A stretch of 64,000 nt of DNA, taken from Branchinecta lynchi. Taxonomy: Eukaryota > Arthropoda > Branchiopoda > Anostraca > Branchinectidae. The stretch covers positions 15,032,202 to 15,096,201 of the forward strand of contig JAKZAP010000018.1 of the NCBI GenBank assembly GCA_023053575.1, written 5' to 3'. Positions 45,599 through 56,639 of the stretch are shown here, piece after piece; position 1 is the stretch's first letter; each line of letters starts with the position of its first letter. Under the pieces are notes generated by a model that saw nothing but the letters and a program-made list of their open reading frames with translations, was not told the origin of the DNA and did not search any database. The position numbers and the translations under genes are program-made.

Positions 45599-46159
45599 AA
45601 ATGTTTGATTTATGGGTAAGGAGACATGCTGAACCCGATGGTGAAAACCATTTTCTCGCCGGACAACTAGTTCGCCTGTAATCCGGCCAAAACCGGAAAA
45701 TATGTTAAAAGTAAAAGCTTTATCTGAAGTTGATTATAGGATATATTTAGGGGTAAGAAGAGACGCTGAGTCTGTATATAATGATCATTTTTTACCCGGA
45801 CATATAATTAGTCCGGAATCCGGTTGTACCCTCATTTTTTTTTAGTCAAAATTTTATTTAAAGTTGATCAGATTTCTTTATAGGGATAAGGAGATACGCC
45901 GGCTTCGTTTCAAAATTGTCTTTTTTTGCTGGACTAGTAGTTCGCTCGGAATTCGAGCGAAACCACAAATTTGGCAGTAGTTAAGCAGGAGGTTTCGGTC
46001 AATATCGTCCAAATAGATATGGCTTATAAAGGTATAGATAGGTAGATAGAATATCTGAACTCGGTTTTCTTTGATGATTAGCCTGGCGAAGACAAGACCG
46101 AATTGTCTGGATCAAATCTTAGATTTTTGGGATCCCATCGACACTTTTGGTCTTTTTTT

Positions 46160-47016
46160 AGTTGCATCGAAGGTTCAGCATCTTTCAGCTATGCTAGAAG
46201 ATGCCGAATTTTCTCATGACCCTTGCAAATGAAGCGTCTGTGCTCAAAAATAAAACTACTATGACCCGAATTGCGTTTTCCTGCTAAATGAATTTCATGG
46301 TGCATTTACTGTATATAACGCTATGTCTTCTTACACTCCAACTTGAATTCACCAGCAAAACAATCGAAGTGAAACTCACACGGTGAAAGTTAAAACCATA
46401 AACCTACACCAGCCACCAGAGCCGGATTAAAACGAATGCAGGCCCTTAAGCAGTTGGAATTTCCGGTTGCCGTCACTACCGTGAATTGAACATTATTTTG
46501 TTTATACGGAAACAATTGAGTGGACCCTTTGTACCTATAATGCCTAACCAACTTCCAGAATGACTCCATCCCTTCTTAAGCCCGGAGACCAGAATTTAAA
46601 ACGGTACACTCTGCCCTTCCCCCCCCCCCCCCCAACGACACGACACTGATTTTCACACCTGCCTTGTTTCGCTACCTTCGATGCGTATCACAATGTCAGT
46701 GGTTGGTTGCGGGAAGTTTGTTCTTCGAAAAACCGGTTGTGTAAATTGGTTCTTGTTCGGATCCCAAAACGTTAGTGACGGGAAACCTGTGAATTCGTTG
46801 TCCGCCTGTTAGCACGATAACTCTCCAAGGAGTGGAGATATGCAGATTCTTTTGGATTAAATAATAGGTGTCGTTTCTATACTCTATATGACTAAGTCCA
46901 AAACACGCCAGTGATTCTCAGGAAGAAGGAGTAAACGTGTCCGTAACGACTCAAACTCAACGACTCAAATCCTGAGTCAGCGCAGTTTTGACACCGTTTC
47001 TTCGTTTCTTCCGCAG
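46160..47016. other. Unassigned sequence with a decayed A end
   Basis: At about 46757-46850 a diverged family A left end (GGATCCCAAAACGTTAGTGA) lacks the rest of the element. A poly-C run lies at about 46619-46633. Nothing else was recognised before the candidate exon at 47017. Confidence 0.4.
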
Positions 47017-47077
47017 GTACCCGGAGAGTCTGCATCGGCAGGGAGAGATAGTCATCAAGAATATTTTCGATCCGTAA
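47017..47077 (+). CDS. Candidate last exon of the small spliced gene
   Basis: A pyrimidine-rich acceptor (TTCGTTTCTTCCGCAG) precedes 47017. Joined in phase to the exon ending at 42186, it encodes R then YPESLHRQGEIVIKNIFDP and the stop TAA at 47075-47077, for a total of 45 residues. The intron would be 4.8 kb and filled with family C and A repeats, as in the other genes here. No domain is recognised. Only the splice signals, matching phase and single-copy status support it. Confidence 0.3.
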
Positions 47078-47988
47078 CATCCACCGGTTATGTAAAGTTA
47101 TTGGTGTTTTCCTAAAAGTCAAAGGGGTCTAAAAGGCTATAGACAGCGAAAGTACTTTCGAATACTGGAACATAAATAGAACAAAAAATTGTGCGAGGGG
47201 TGCTTAAGAAAGCGTGATCTAATTATCTTTAAAAAGAGTATTATTTTGGTTCGTCGTCGCGCCCTGACCCTGGCCTAAATGGAGAAGCGCCAACTGGCAG
47301 GTGCCTACTTGTTAATCCAGCAATGCCCCCCCCCCCCCTCCCTCACCCGAATTAGAGAAGCTAGATGTATTGCACTTTAATTCTTTAGCTGTCTTGGTTT
47401 CTATATAACAGCTGTTTCTACTATAATCCTTCAAGCGATATTTCATTAGGTTTGACTTACGCAAACTGTCTAAGAATGATTAATCCTTTTCCCAGGATAC
47501 GACATATTAAGTATAATATGTTTATAAAGCGCAACGATTTTTCTATCAAGGTGAACGTCCGAGGAGACGACAAATGATTCGACAAAAAAATAAAACATAA
47601 TAAAACCACACATGGGAAACAGTACTACCGCCAACGCATCCCGTTACGTTTTAAATCCTTGACACAAAATCAATGCGTCCAAATTGGTTTCTGATTGATG
47701 ATGGTCACTCAAGTCAACATTTTATCGGTCAACTGCAGAACCGGTGCTGACGGCTTATCTAACTGTCCCACTACTATTTATGTGTGGGAAAAAACAACAG
47801 AAATTTGATGTATTCATTAAAGTGAAATTTGGTGTGTTTCCTTCCATATTCAAGTTTAGCCGAAAAGCCAGCGTATTCTTATATCTCGAGATTACATCTC
47901 CAATTCTAATCAATGGCTGTCAAGCCAGTTCCCAAAGCCGACAGGCTACAAACTGTCACAAAGTTAAACGCAACAACGCGGGTCTTTG
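47078..47988. other. Unassigned sequence
   Basis: No gene or known repeat was recognised. A poly-C run lies at about 47326-47338. Confidence 0.3.
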
Positions 47989-48084
47989 ATTTAAAGTTTA
48001 ACTGAAAAGTCAGCTTATTCTTACATAGGCAATTCTTGGACCTGCATACACTCGAGTTATTTTGTCTCTGCTATGATTTTTTAC

Positions 48085-49120
48085 TTTTTGGGATCCCAAA
48101 ACGTAAGTGGAGGGACAACTACGACATCGCAAAAGTTGTCCGTCCGTTCGTCCGTCTTTAAGCACAATAACTCTCGAAGGAAATGAGATATTTTGATGAA
48201 ACTTGGTGTGAGGATTGTTTGGGTCAAGGGTCAAGCCGGAGGGGGTTTAAATTAGGGACAAACAAAATAGTTTTAAACAGCTAATGTGATAGTCGATTAC
48301 GGGGTGAGAAGACATGCTGAGCACGATGGTGAAAATCATTTTCTCGCCGGACAAGTAGTTCGTCCGGAATCCGGCAAAAACCAGAAAGTTTGTTAAAAGT
48401 AAAGTTTCATTTGAAGTTGATTAAATGTCTGGTTTAGGGGTAAGAAGACATGCTGAACACGAAGGTGAAAACCATTTTCTCGCTGGACAAGTAGTTCGTC
48501 CGGAATCCGGCGAAAACCGGAAAGTTGGTTAGAAGTAAAAGTTTCATTTGAAGTTGACTAAATGTTTGGGTTAGTGGTAAGAAGACATGCTGAACACGAT
48601 GGTGAAAACCATTTCCTCGCCGGACAACTAGTTCGCCTTGAATCCGGCCAAAACCGGAAAATATGTCAAAACAAAAGTTTTATCTGAAGTTGATTAGATG
48701 TTAGATTTAGGGGTAAGAAGAGACACTGAGTCTGTATATGACAATCATTATTTACCCGGACATATAATTAGTCCGGAATCCGGTTGTACCCGCATTTTTT
48801 TTTAAGTCAAAGTTTTATTTAATGTTGATTAGATGTTGTGTATAGGGATAAGGAGATACGCTGGATTCCTTTCTGAATTTTCTTTTTGTGCTGGACTAGT
48901 AGTTCGCTCGGAATTCGGGCGAAACCGCAAATTCGGCAGAAGTAAAGCAGACATTTTCGGTCAGTATTGTCAAAATAGATATGGCCTATAGAGGTATAGA
49001 TCGATAGATAGATGGAATATCTGAACAAAGTTTTCTTTCATGATTAGCCTGGCGAAGACAAGACCCAAATGTCTGGATCAAATCTTAGATTTTTGGGATC
49101 CCATCGACACTTTTGTCTTG
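48085..49120 (+). mobile_element. Family A copy inside D
   Basis: TTTTTGGGATCCCAAAACG to CGACACTTTTGTCTTG, with three 137-bp-type units and a short CCGT tract. Confidence 0.9.
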
Positions 49121-49288
49121 TTCATCTTGAGCTGTGGTAGTAACGTTCGGAATAGGCACGGCTGGTCCTACGCGACAAAGTTCATTCACACGCGGAGAAT
49201 TTGAATTTCAACAAAAGCGTACATTTAAATAGGTAATGAAGCGAACATCATGAGATTTATCAATTCCAGATTGTAAGGTACCTGCTAT

Positions 49289-50466
49289 CAGGGGCGTCGC
49301 TATGGGGCGGGGGGGGGTACCATCCCCCCCTCGAAGAAAGAAAAAATCTAATCTGGGTGCTCGCAGAGCGCCCGACCAAATAAATTAAGCTCATCTGGGC
49401 GCTCAGCGCCCGAACACAAAAGTGCAGCTAAACGGGCGCTCACCGAGGAAAGGCCGTTCTGGGTTCTTGAGCGTTTGAGACTTCAGGAATAGGATTCTCA
49501 GCCGCATGTTTCGAGCTTGCCAGATTGAGAATTTTATCACGATCTGTTATGCACCAGTATCTCTTAATTCATGCAAAACTCAGGCCGATTTTGCTTGTTG
49601 GTACAATTTTAAGAACTTGTTAGTTTCTAGTTAGTTAGTTACAAAAATAAATCGGCTTCGTGAAAAATGAGTGACGGTGTAATGAGGGGCCTGATTGTTG
49701 CAACATGTCATTTGATTTTTATTTTATTTTATTTTTTAACTGGAAACTCAGAACAAGTCAGCTCTCTTTGACGTTTTTTCTTTCTGGATAATCCATCGGA
49801 AAGGGTCAAACTGAAGCAAAGTGTCAACTTCCAGCTAAAATTCTCACATTTTCTGGATTCGCCATTCGCCCTTAATTTGATTTTGGATCCGAAAAGACCT
49901 ATTCTGATCATACAGGATTTCATAAAATGATTTTGCCGGAGGCACCTTTTGTAGTAGGCTATATTTACTGGAAGCTCGCGTCATTTCATTCATGTCTTAG
50001 GCTTGAAATTTCGGGGCTTGGATCACCTTAAAATCTAGATTTTATTGGCGGAAGCAATATTTTGCCCGAAAAAAGTCATAGCCTACTTGAAAAATTTCAA
50101 CTGCGGCGCTCATTTTCATTCTGTCTGATATACAGTCATTAGGACCTGCTGTGGGGCGGGGTATTGCGTTAGCAAATCCCTGTTATTACAAAAGACGTTC
50201 ACCTTAAGATTATGTAATTTCGCAGTTTCCAGCATGCGATAGGCCTACTGTGTTTCTTGGCCATTTTTTTTTCAACTAATATGACTCTTGAGCCTTGCTG
50301 AAAATCTGTCGTATATTTTGAGGTAGTCACCTCCCACGCCCAAGCCCTTCAAACCACCACTGGGGTCCTAGATACGACTAGGCTTCTTCAGACTTAAACG
50401 CTTGCAAGGTATCGTACGTTTTATTACTACGTGTGCGACGAAAAGTTTTGGCTAGCGACGCCCCTG
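49289..50466. mobile_element. Non-autonomous hAT element with near-perfect 8-bp target duplication
   Basis: CAGGGGCGTCGCTA on the left and TAGCGACGCCCCTG on the right form a 14-bp inverted repeat. The flanks are CCTGCTAT (49281-49288) and CCTGCTAC (50467-50474). It has a GC-rich GAGCGCCC region near the left end and no transposase. Confidence 0.9.
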
Positions 50467-50609
50467 CCTGCTACTGCATGTGACCCAGATACGATTATTT
50501 TCTCTGCACTCGTTTATCCTTGTAGTTGCTAAAAATTTCAAGCATAGAGGTACACAAGTACCACAAATCCGAAAGGAAAAGTTCGTGAGATGAAAAACGA
50601 TTATGTCAA

Positions 50610-50730
50610 TGGCTTGTAGGCGAAACATCCCAATCGAGACGTCCCGAGCGAAACGTCCCGATGCCAAAATGTCCCCGCGGCAAAATGTCACCATGGCGAA
50701 ACGTCCCCGGCTAAAATGAACCAAGAACCA
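50610..50730 (-). repeat. GAAACGTCCC short-repeat array
   Basis: About seven degenerate units of (GC)GAAACGTCCC(GA) or CAAAATGTC(C/A)CC with spacing of 17-20 bp. The inverse array (GGGGACG.TTTGCCATG) lies at 53225-53325. Confidence 0.6.
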
Positions 50731-51031
50731 AAATGATACTACTTTATTTTTTGAGGGGGGGGGGGGATTTCATGATTTACATCAGTCCCGGCATTCTTTC
50801 AAAGCAGACTAATTTAAGACCAGAGCACGGAAATAAGAGAATAAAAATGCTTAGGTGTACAACTTAAATATTATCCCAAGCAACAGAAGGTTCACTAAAA
50901 AAGATCTTGAACTTCCCATCCCATTTTTATCCAAAATGATGGCACTATGCTGATATTGCATTCTCCTTGTTTGACTATTTGAGGCAGATCAGGCTTCCGG
51001 TTGTTCCTCCCAGGAACTTATTGGTAAAAAA
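50731..51031. other. Unassigned sequence
   Basis: No gene was recognised. A poly-G tract lies at about 50755-50765. Confidence 0.3.
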
Positions 51032-52656
51032 AACAAGAGCTACGAGCTCATATGGCACTTGTTACGAGTAAGCACGGCTCGGTTATGTCAATGATATATC
51101 TAGTGTTTGCTAGGTGTCTTCCCACCAAGTTTCATCTCGATCCATCCACTCTTAGCGTTTTCCAATATTTCCGGTTCTCCCCTCCAGCTCCACCCAAAAG
51201 TCACCGGATCCGGTCCGGATTTTAAGTGGGTCGTCTGAGGCACGAGGTCTTTCCAAATATCAAGTTTCATCGAGATCCGGTCACCCGTTCAAAAGTTATA
51301 AATACCTCAAGATTCCGGATTCCCCCTCCCTCCACTCCCCCGACAGTGCCCGAATCGGCTCGGTCATGTCAATGATATATCTAGTGTTTGCTAGGTGTCT
51401 TCCCACCAAGTTTCATCTCGATCCCTCCACTCATAGCGTTTCCCAAGATTTCCGGTTGCCCCCTCCAGCTCCCCCAAAAGTCACCGGATCCGGTCCGGAT
51501 TTTAAGTGGGTCGTCTGAGGCATGAGGCCTTTCCAAATATCAAGTTCCATCGAGATCTGATCACCCGTTCAAAAGTTATAAATACCTCAAGATTCCGGAT
51601 TCCCCCTCCTTCCACTCCCCCCACAGTGCCCGAATTGGCTCGGTTATGTCAATGATGTATCTAGTATTTGCTAGGTGTCTGCACACCAAGTTTCATCTCG
51701 ATCCCTCCACTCATAGCGGTTCCCAAGATTTCCGGTTGCCCCCTCCAGCTCCCCCCAAAAGTCACCGGATCCGGTCCGAATTTTAAGTGGGTCGTCTGAG
51801 GCATGAGGTCGTTCCAAATATCAAGTTTCATCGAGATCCGGTCACCCTTTCAAAAGTTATAAATACCTCAAGATTCCGGATTCCCCCTCCCTCCACTCCC
51901 CCCACAGTACCCAAATCGGCTTGGTTATGTCAATGATGTATCTAGTGTTTGCTAGGTGTCTTCCCACCATGTTTCATCTCGATCCCTCCACTCATAGCGA
52001 TTCCCAAGATTTCCGATTGCCCCCTCCAGCTCCCCCCAAAAGTCACCGGATCCGGTCCGGATTTTAAGTAGGTCGTCTGAGGCATGAGGTCTTTCCAAAT
52101 ATCAAGTTCCAACGAGATCCGATCACCCGTTCAAAAGTTATAAATACCTCAAGATTCCGGATTCCCCCTCCCTCCACTCCCCCACAGTGCCCGAATCGGC
52201 TCGGTTATGTCAATGATGTATCTAGTGTTTGCTAGGTGTCTTCCCACCAAGTTTCATCTCGATCCCTCCACTCATAGCGTTTCCCAAGATTTCCGGTTGC
52301 CCCCTCCAGCTCCCCCCAAAAGTCACCGGATCCGGTCCGGATTTTAAGTGGGTCGTCTGAGGCATGAGGTAGTTCCAAATATCAAGTTTCATCGAGATCC
52401 GATCACCCGTTCAAAAGTTAAAAATACCTCAAGATTCCGGATTCCCCCTCCCTCCACTCCCCCCACGGTGCTCGGATCGGGGAAGTGACTATTTCCAACT
52501 TAATCATTTGGGGTCCCTGATACGCCTGCCAAGTTTTATCGTTCTAGCTTATGTGGAAGTGCCCGAACTAGCAAAACCTGGACAGACCGACAGACCGACG
52601 GACGGACAGAAATTGCGATCGCTATATGGCACTTGGCCGAAGGGCAAGTGCCATAA
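51032..52656 (+). mobile_element. Complete family C element with five tandem units
   Basis: The 5' end is AACAAGAGCTACGAGCTCAT plus ATGGCACTTGTT (palindromic). The 3' end is GGCACTTGGCCGAAGGGCAA plus GTGCCATAAAA, after GACCGACAGACCGACGGACG. The centre is a clean tandem array. There is no ORF of interest and no obvious target duplication; the element seems bounded only by its hairpins. Confidence 0.85.
51078..52479 (+). repeat. Tandem array, five ~281-bp units
   Basis: Units start at about 51078, 51359, 51639, 51920 and 52200, marked by CTCGGTTATGTCAATGATGT. They are highly similar and each contains CACCGGATCCGGTCCGGATT. Confidence 0.92.
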
Positions 52657-52659
52657 AAA

Positions 52660-53412
52660 AAGGTACCAGTTATGCCTGTTCCTTTAAACGAAATAGAACT
52701 AGCCTACTACTGATCAGTTATTACACTGTATATTTTGAAGGAAAATGGTGCATATTTGAAGCAACTGTTCCCATTTCCGCCCTTTGCTGCCTTTGAAGAA
52801 TGTTCCTTCATCTCTAATGCAAACTCTGAAGTTGTTTTACCTCCCTCATACGCCTGAAGACCAAGGTGAACTTAAAGCACACCTCGCACTATATAGTTTT
52901 TGTGTTCCAATCCAATGTTCGAAACTATCTGAATGCTGTAAAACTAAGCTCTGTTTTAACAAATTACGACTTTATCTGTTTTAAGCCTTTTCTCAGACCC
53001 ACTGACTTCTAGGAAAAACTTGGTAAGATTAAGATAACCGGTTTTATGCATAAGTAGTATGATATACGAAGACTCGTTGGGAGCCTAATGCGCTTGGAAA
53101 ATCGTGAATAACCGCGAGTTCAAAGATTAGTGTGGTTGCGTTAGCGGGTTTAGAATCTAACATCTGAAATTTAGGTCTTCAGGTTTTAATAACTGCAATC
53201 CGGAAGTAGGTTGCATTGGCACTATAGGTACGACGGGGGGTCTTGGGGACGATTTGCCATGGGGATGTTTGGTTGTGGGGACGTTTCACCGGGGATGTTC
53301 TGCCATGGGGAATTTCATTGGTAAGCCATATCAATAGGGGAGAAACGAAGTAACCCATTGTTTTCGAATCTTCGGGCATGTTTACGTGAATAAGTGATGG
53401 GTGTCTAGACTG
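52660..53412 (+). repeat. Family D fragment ending in a GGGGACG array
   Basis: CTAAGCTCTGTTTTAACAAA and AAGATTAAGATAACCGG match other D copies. A short-repeat array lies at 53225-53325. Family A follows at 53413. Confidence 0.6.
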
Positions 53413-54824
53413 TTTTTGGGATCCCAAAACGTAAGTGGAGGGATACCTATGACATCGCAAAAGTTGTCCGTCTGTCCGTCCGTCCGTCTGTAAGCACGAT
53501 AACTCTCGAAGGGAATGAGATATTTTGATGAAACTTGGTGAGAAGGTTTGTTGGGTCGTCGGACCAGTCAAGTTCGTAGATGGGCTTTGTAGCTCTACAT
53601 TTAGGGGTGGGGGAGGGGATTGAAATTAAGGGACAAACAAAATATTTTTAAACAGCTAATGTGATAGTCGATTATGGGGTAAGAAGACATGCTGAACACG
53701 ATGGTGAAAACCATTTTGTCATCGGACAAGTAGTTCGCCCGGAATCCGGCCAAAACCGGAAAGTTTGTTGAAAGTAAAAGTTTTATTTGAAGTTGATTAG
53801 ATGTTCGATTTAGGGGTAGGAAGACATGCTGAAGACGATGGTGAAAATTATTTTCTCGACGGACAAGTATTTCGCCCGGAATCCGGCCCAAACCGGAAAG
53901 TTTGTTGAAAGTAAAAGTTTTATTTGAAATTGATTAGATGTTCGATTTAGGGGTAGGAAGACATGCTGAAGACGATGGTGAAAACTATTTTCTCGATGGA
54001 CAAGTATTTCGCCCGGAATCCGGCCCAAGCCGGAAAGTTTGTTGAAAGTAAAAGTTTTATTTGAAGTTGATTAAATGTTCGATTTAGAGGTAGGGAGACA
54101 TGCTGAAGACGATGGTGAAAACTATTTTCTCGACGGACAAGTATTTCGACCGGAATCCGGCCCAAACCGGAAAGTTTCTCAAAATTAAAAGTTTAATTTG
54201 GAGTTGATTGGATGTTGGATTTAGGGCAAGAAGACATGCTGAACACTTATATGAAAACAAGTTTCTACCCGGACATGTAGTTCGTCCGGAATCCGGCCAA
54301 AACCGGAAAACTGTTGGAAGTCAAAGTTTTATTTCTAGTTGATTAGATAAGCGATTTAGGGGTAAGAAGAGATGCTGAGTCCCTGTGTGACAATCGTATT
54401 TTACCCGGACATATAGTTCGACCGGAATCCGGCTGGAATCGGAAAATTTGTTATAAGCTAAATTTCTATTTGAAGTTGATTAGATGTTCATTACTGGGGA
54501 AAGAAGATACCCTGATTTCGTCTTTGAGCTTTCTTTTTTCGCCGGACAAGTAGTTCTGGAGTTCGGCCGGAACCGGGAAATTGGCAGAAGTGGCAGGAAG
54601 TTTTCGTCAAAACAGATATGACTTATAGGGGTAAACACACATGCTGAATCCAAATCTGAACTTGGTTTTCTCAGGTGATTAGCTATTTGGCCTTAATCTG
54701 TTTCTGAATTTTAATTGTAAAAATGTTCAAGGAGTCTGGCGAAGACTGGATCTGGCTAAGACAAGACCCAGTTGTCTGGATCAGATATTGAATTTTTGGG
54801 ATCCCATCGAAACCTTTGGTCTTG
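53413..54824 (+). mobile_element. Best-preserved family A copy
   Basis: It runs TTTTTGGGATCCCAAAACG, then a CCGT tract (53467-53492), then the conserved GATATTTTGATGAAACTTGG block. At least three 137-bp units follow (repeat points 53891, 54028, 54165), then degenerate units, and the end GAAACCTTTGGTCTTG. It is about 1.41 kb. Frames in the units (for example GRIPGEILVRREN) shift from unit to unit because 137 is not a multiple of 3. Confidence 0.93.
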
Positions 54825-54903
54825 TTATCTCAGCCGCATTCGGTCAAACTGCCAATTATTTTCGTAGTTTGCCACTAATACGCCTAAATGCGATATTTTT
54901 TGC

Positions 54904-55346
54904 TTAAAGGACACCTGAATGAAGATTACCAAGTATCATCCCTATCTGTATGACTTCCGTTAACATTGCCTGCAGAAAACCCAATCCAAATACGAAATAG
55001 TGTTTCCAAGCTAAGATTACTCCATTTTGCATCTGTCCTTCCTTCAGTACCGAACAATTTTAGAAATGAAGAAATATCTGCAATCAACCCTTCTTCTGGA
55101 ATATTTTTTATCCAGTTAAGCCCAAACGTATATCTAGAAGAAATTCCAATACAATCCGGCCAGCGTTGTACAAGATTTGAATGAACTGCGCTTTTTGTCT
55201 TGGAGTCTGCATGTGCAAACCTCCAGAAACGAACATCCCTATTTTGAAAACGTCACGCTCAGGAGAAGAATGCTCTCCGGGGCCATATCTGTAAATATTC
55301 TCCATGGTGTGTTCAAGTATGGTTTCATCGTTCAGGTGTCCTTTAA
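54904..55346 (-). mobile_element. Element N copy 2, TTAA-flanked with an ORF fragment
   Basis: TTAA-AGGACACCTGAATGAAG on the left and AGGTGTCCT-TTAA on the right. The minus strand reads EHSSPERDVFKIGMFVSGGL then HMQTPRQKAQFIQILYNAGR and IVLEFLLDIRLGL. It is the second copy of 41404-41858. The function of the peptide is unknown. Confidence 0.7.
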
Positions 55347-55551
55347 ACAAACTTCCGTGATACCCGAAAACTTTCCTTCGAGTGAGTTGTGAGAAAAAAA
55401 TGACAAAACTGAACATGACAGTCACTTTCTTCAGGTGGGGATAAACAACCTCTTTTCTGATCGACTGTCATTCTTTATGCCTAATTCCGAGACGCTGGAA
55501 TTCTTAAATTCCTTCCATGACCGCATGAATCATCCGTAAATAATTGACAAT

Positions 55552-55970
55552 AGTTCCGTTTTTGCAGATACCATGGTATCTGATACCACGGTGTAAAGTC
55601 CTTTTTGCAGTTATCATGGTATCTGATACCACGGTCAAAAGGCGTTTTTGCAGATATCGTGGTATCTGGCAGGTTATCGGGGTATCTGATATTCAGATAC
55701 CACGGTCCGACCGTGATAACTCATCGTGCTATCTGAAAAGTCATCTCACTTTCTCAATTTTTGTCAAACTGGTGGGAAAGAAGTTTGACATTTAGTGATG
55801 TGACGGAATATCAGTTTTTCTTTTGGGATGACGTCGAAAAGCGCAATTTCGGCAACTTTTGATTTGCAGAGTAACCGTACATCAGATACCACGGTTACTG
55901 CAAAAACGACAAATTTATGATCTAGTTACCGTGGTAACAGATACCATGGTATCTGCAAAAACGCAACTAA
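55552..55970. mobile_element. MITE with AGTTGCG ends, copy 2
   Basis: The left end AGTTCCGTTTTTGCAGATAC is mirrored by GTATCTGCAAAAACGCAACT, flanked by AAT on both sides. The interior contains CCATGGTATC and GATACCACGGT palindromes. Confidence 0.85.
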
Positions 55971-55979
55971 TGACAAATT

Positions 55980-56385
55980 TGTCAGTTACTAACGCTGGGC
56001 CGCACAGGAGATGAGTTTGCACGAATGAGTTTCCTTTTGTCTTGGGAATGAAACTGGTGAGAAACCCGTTCCAGGTTATCCATTCTATTTAAGGTATTTT
56101 ATTATATTTTATTCAAGGTATTGTTCTCCGATTTTCTTTATTTGTTGGTGTATCATCTTCTTATTGTCTTTTCATCTTTATCATTCATTAGTTGAATTTT
56201 TAGTGTATGAGTAGCTCGGTATGAATGTTGTGAATAATTATAAATGAGTCACATCGCTTGCCCTTCCAAGCTTCATTGCCTTTCTTGCCAGGCGAAAGGC
56301 GAATAGTGTTTTTTTTTTTTTAATAAATGTATCTCTACTCTACTCTAAACCTAAAGATTTTCAAAATATATATCAGTTCTTCATT
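55980..56385 (+). repeat. LINE-type 3' end
   Basis: An AT-rich stretch ends in AATAAATGTATCTCTACTCT then ACTCTAAAC, a short tandem tail like that of jockey/CR1 elements. No coding part remains. Confidence 0.45.
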
Positions 56386-56389
56386 TGGA

Positions 56390-56630
56390 TATTCACCGGT
56401 CTGGCATACTCCTCTTTCTGAAGGGTTCTAGGATTGCCTAGAAAACGTCCAAAAGAGAGCAGTTCAAATTATTTTTGGGGAAAATAACATTACAAAATAA
56501 CAGGCTTTCATAAAGCTAGGCGTTCCTAAATTTATTGACCGAAGAAATACCCTTTCACAAAATCTCATCTCCCCTCCCGTCGCCCGTGCGTCGGTCCGAG
56601 ATGAATACTGGCAATCGTTTTTTTTTTTTT
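56390..56630 (+). pseudogene. LINE reverse-transcriptase C-terminal relic
   Basis: The frame reads DCLENVQKRAVQIIFGENN then, after a stop, QAFIKLGVPKFIDRRNTLSQ. LE.(V/I)QKRA..II.G........L....L..RR..L is the jockey/CR1 ORF2 C-terminal block. It has stops and is truncated on both sides. Confidence 0.65.
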
Positions 56631-56639
56631 TCGTTTTAT

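Larger units (their letters stand above)
44826..46156 (+). mobile_element. Family A copy with an expanded CCGT tract and a small B insertion
   Basis: TTTTTGGGATCCCAAAACAT to TCGACACTTTTGGTCTT. The CCGT/CTGT tract covers about 44880-44972, the longest in the window. A 43-bp family B tail is inserted at 45556-45598. Confidence 0.9.
47991..50640 (+). mobile_element. Family D element with A and hAT nested inside
   Basis: D starts TTAAAGTTTAACTGAAAAG at about 47991 and is split by A at 48085-49120. It continues with GTAGTAACGTTCGGAATAGG, is split by an hAT at 49289-50466, and resumes with GCATAGAGGTACACAAGTAC. The right end is unclear. Confidence 0.65.

Noticed and set aside
51078..52479. Centromeric satellite
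   Set aside because: Only five units, bounded by the hairpin ends of a dispersed element that also occurs elsewhere with fewer units.
53601..54165. Repeated ORFs with GRIPGEILVRREN-type peptides
   Set aside because: They arise from 137-bp family A units; frame changes from unit to unit and there is no start or splice context.
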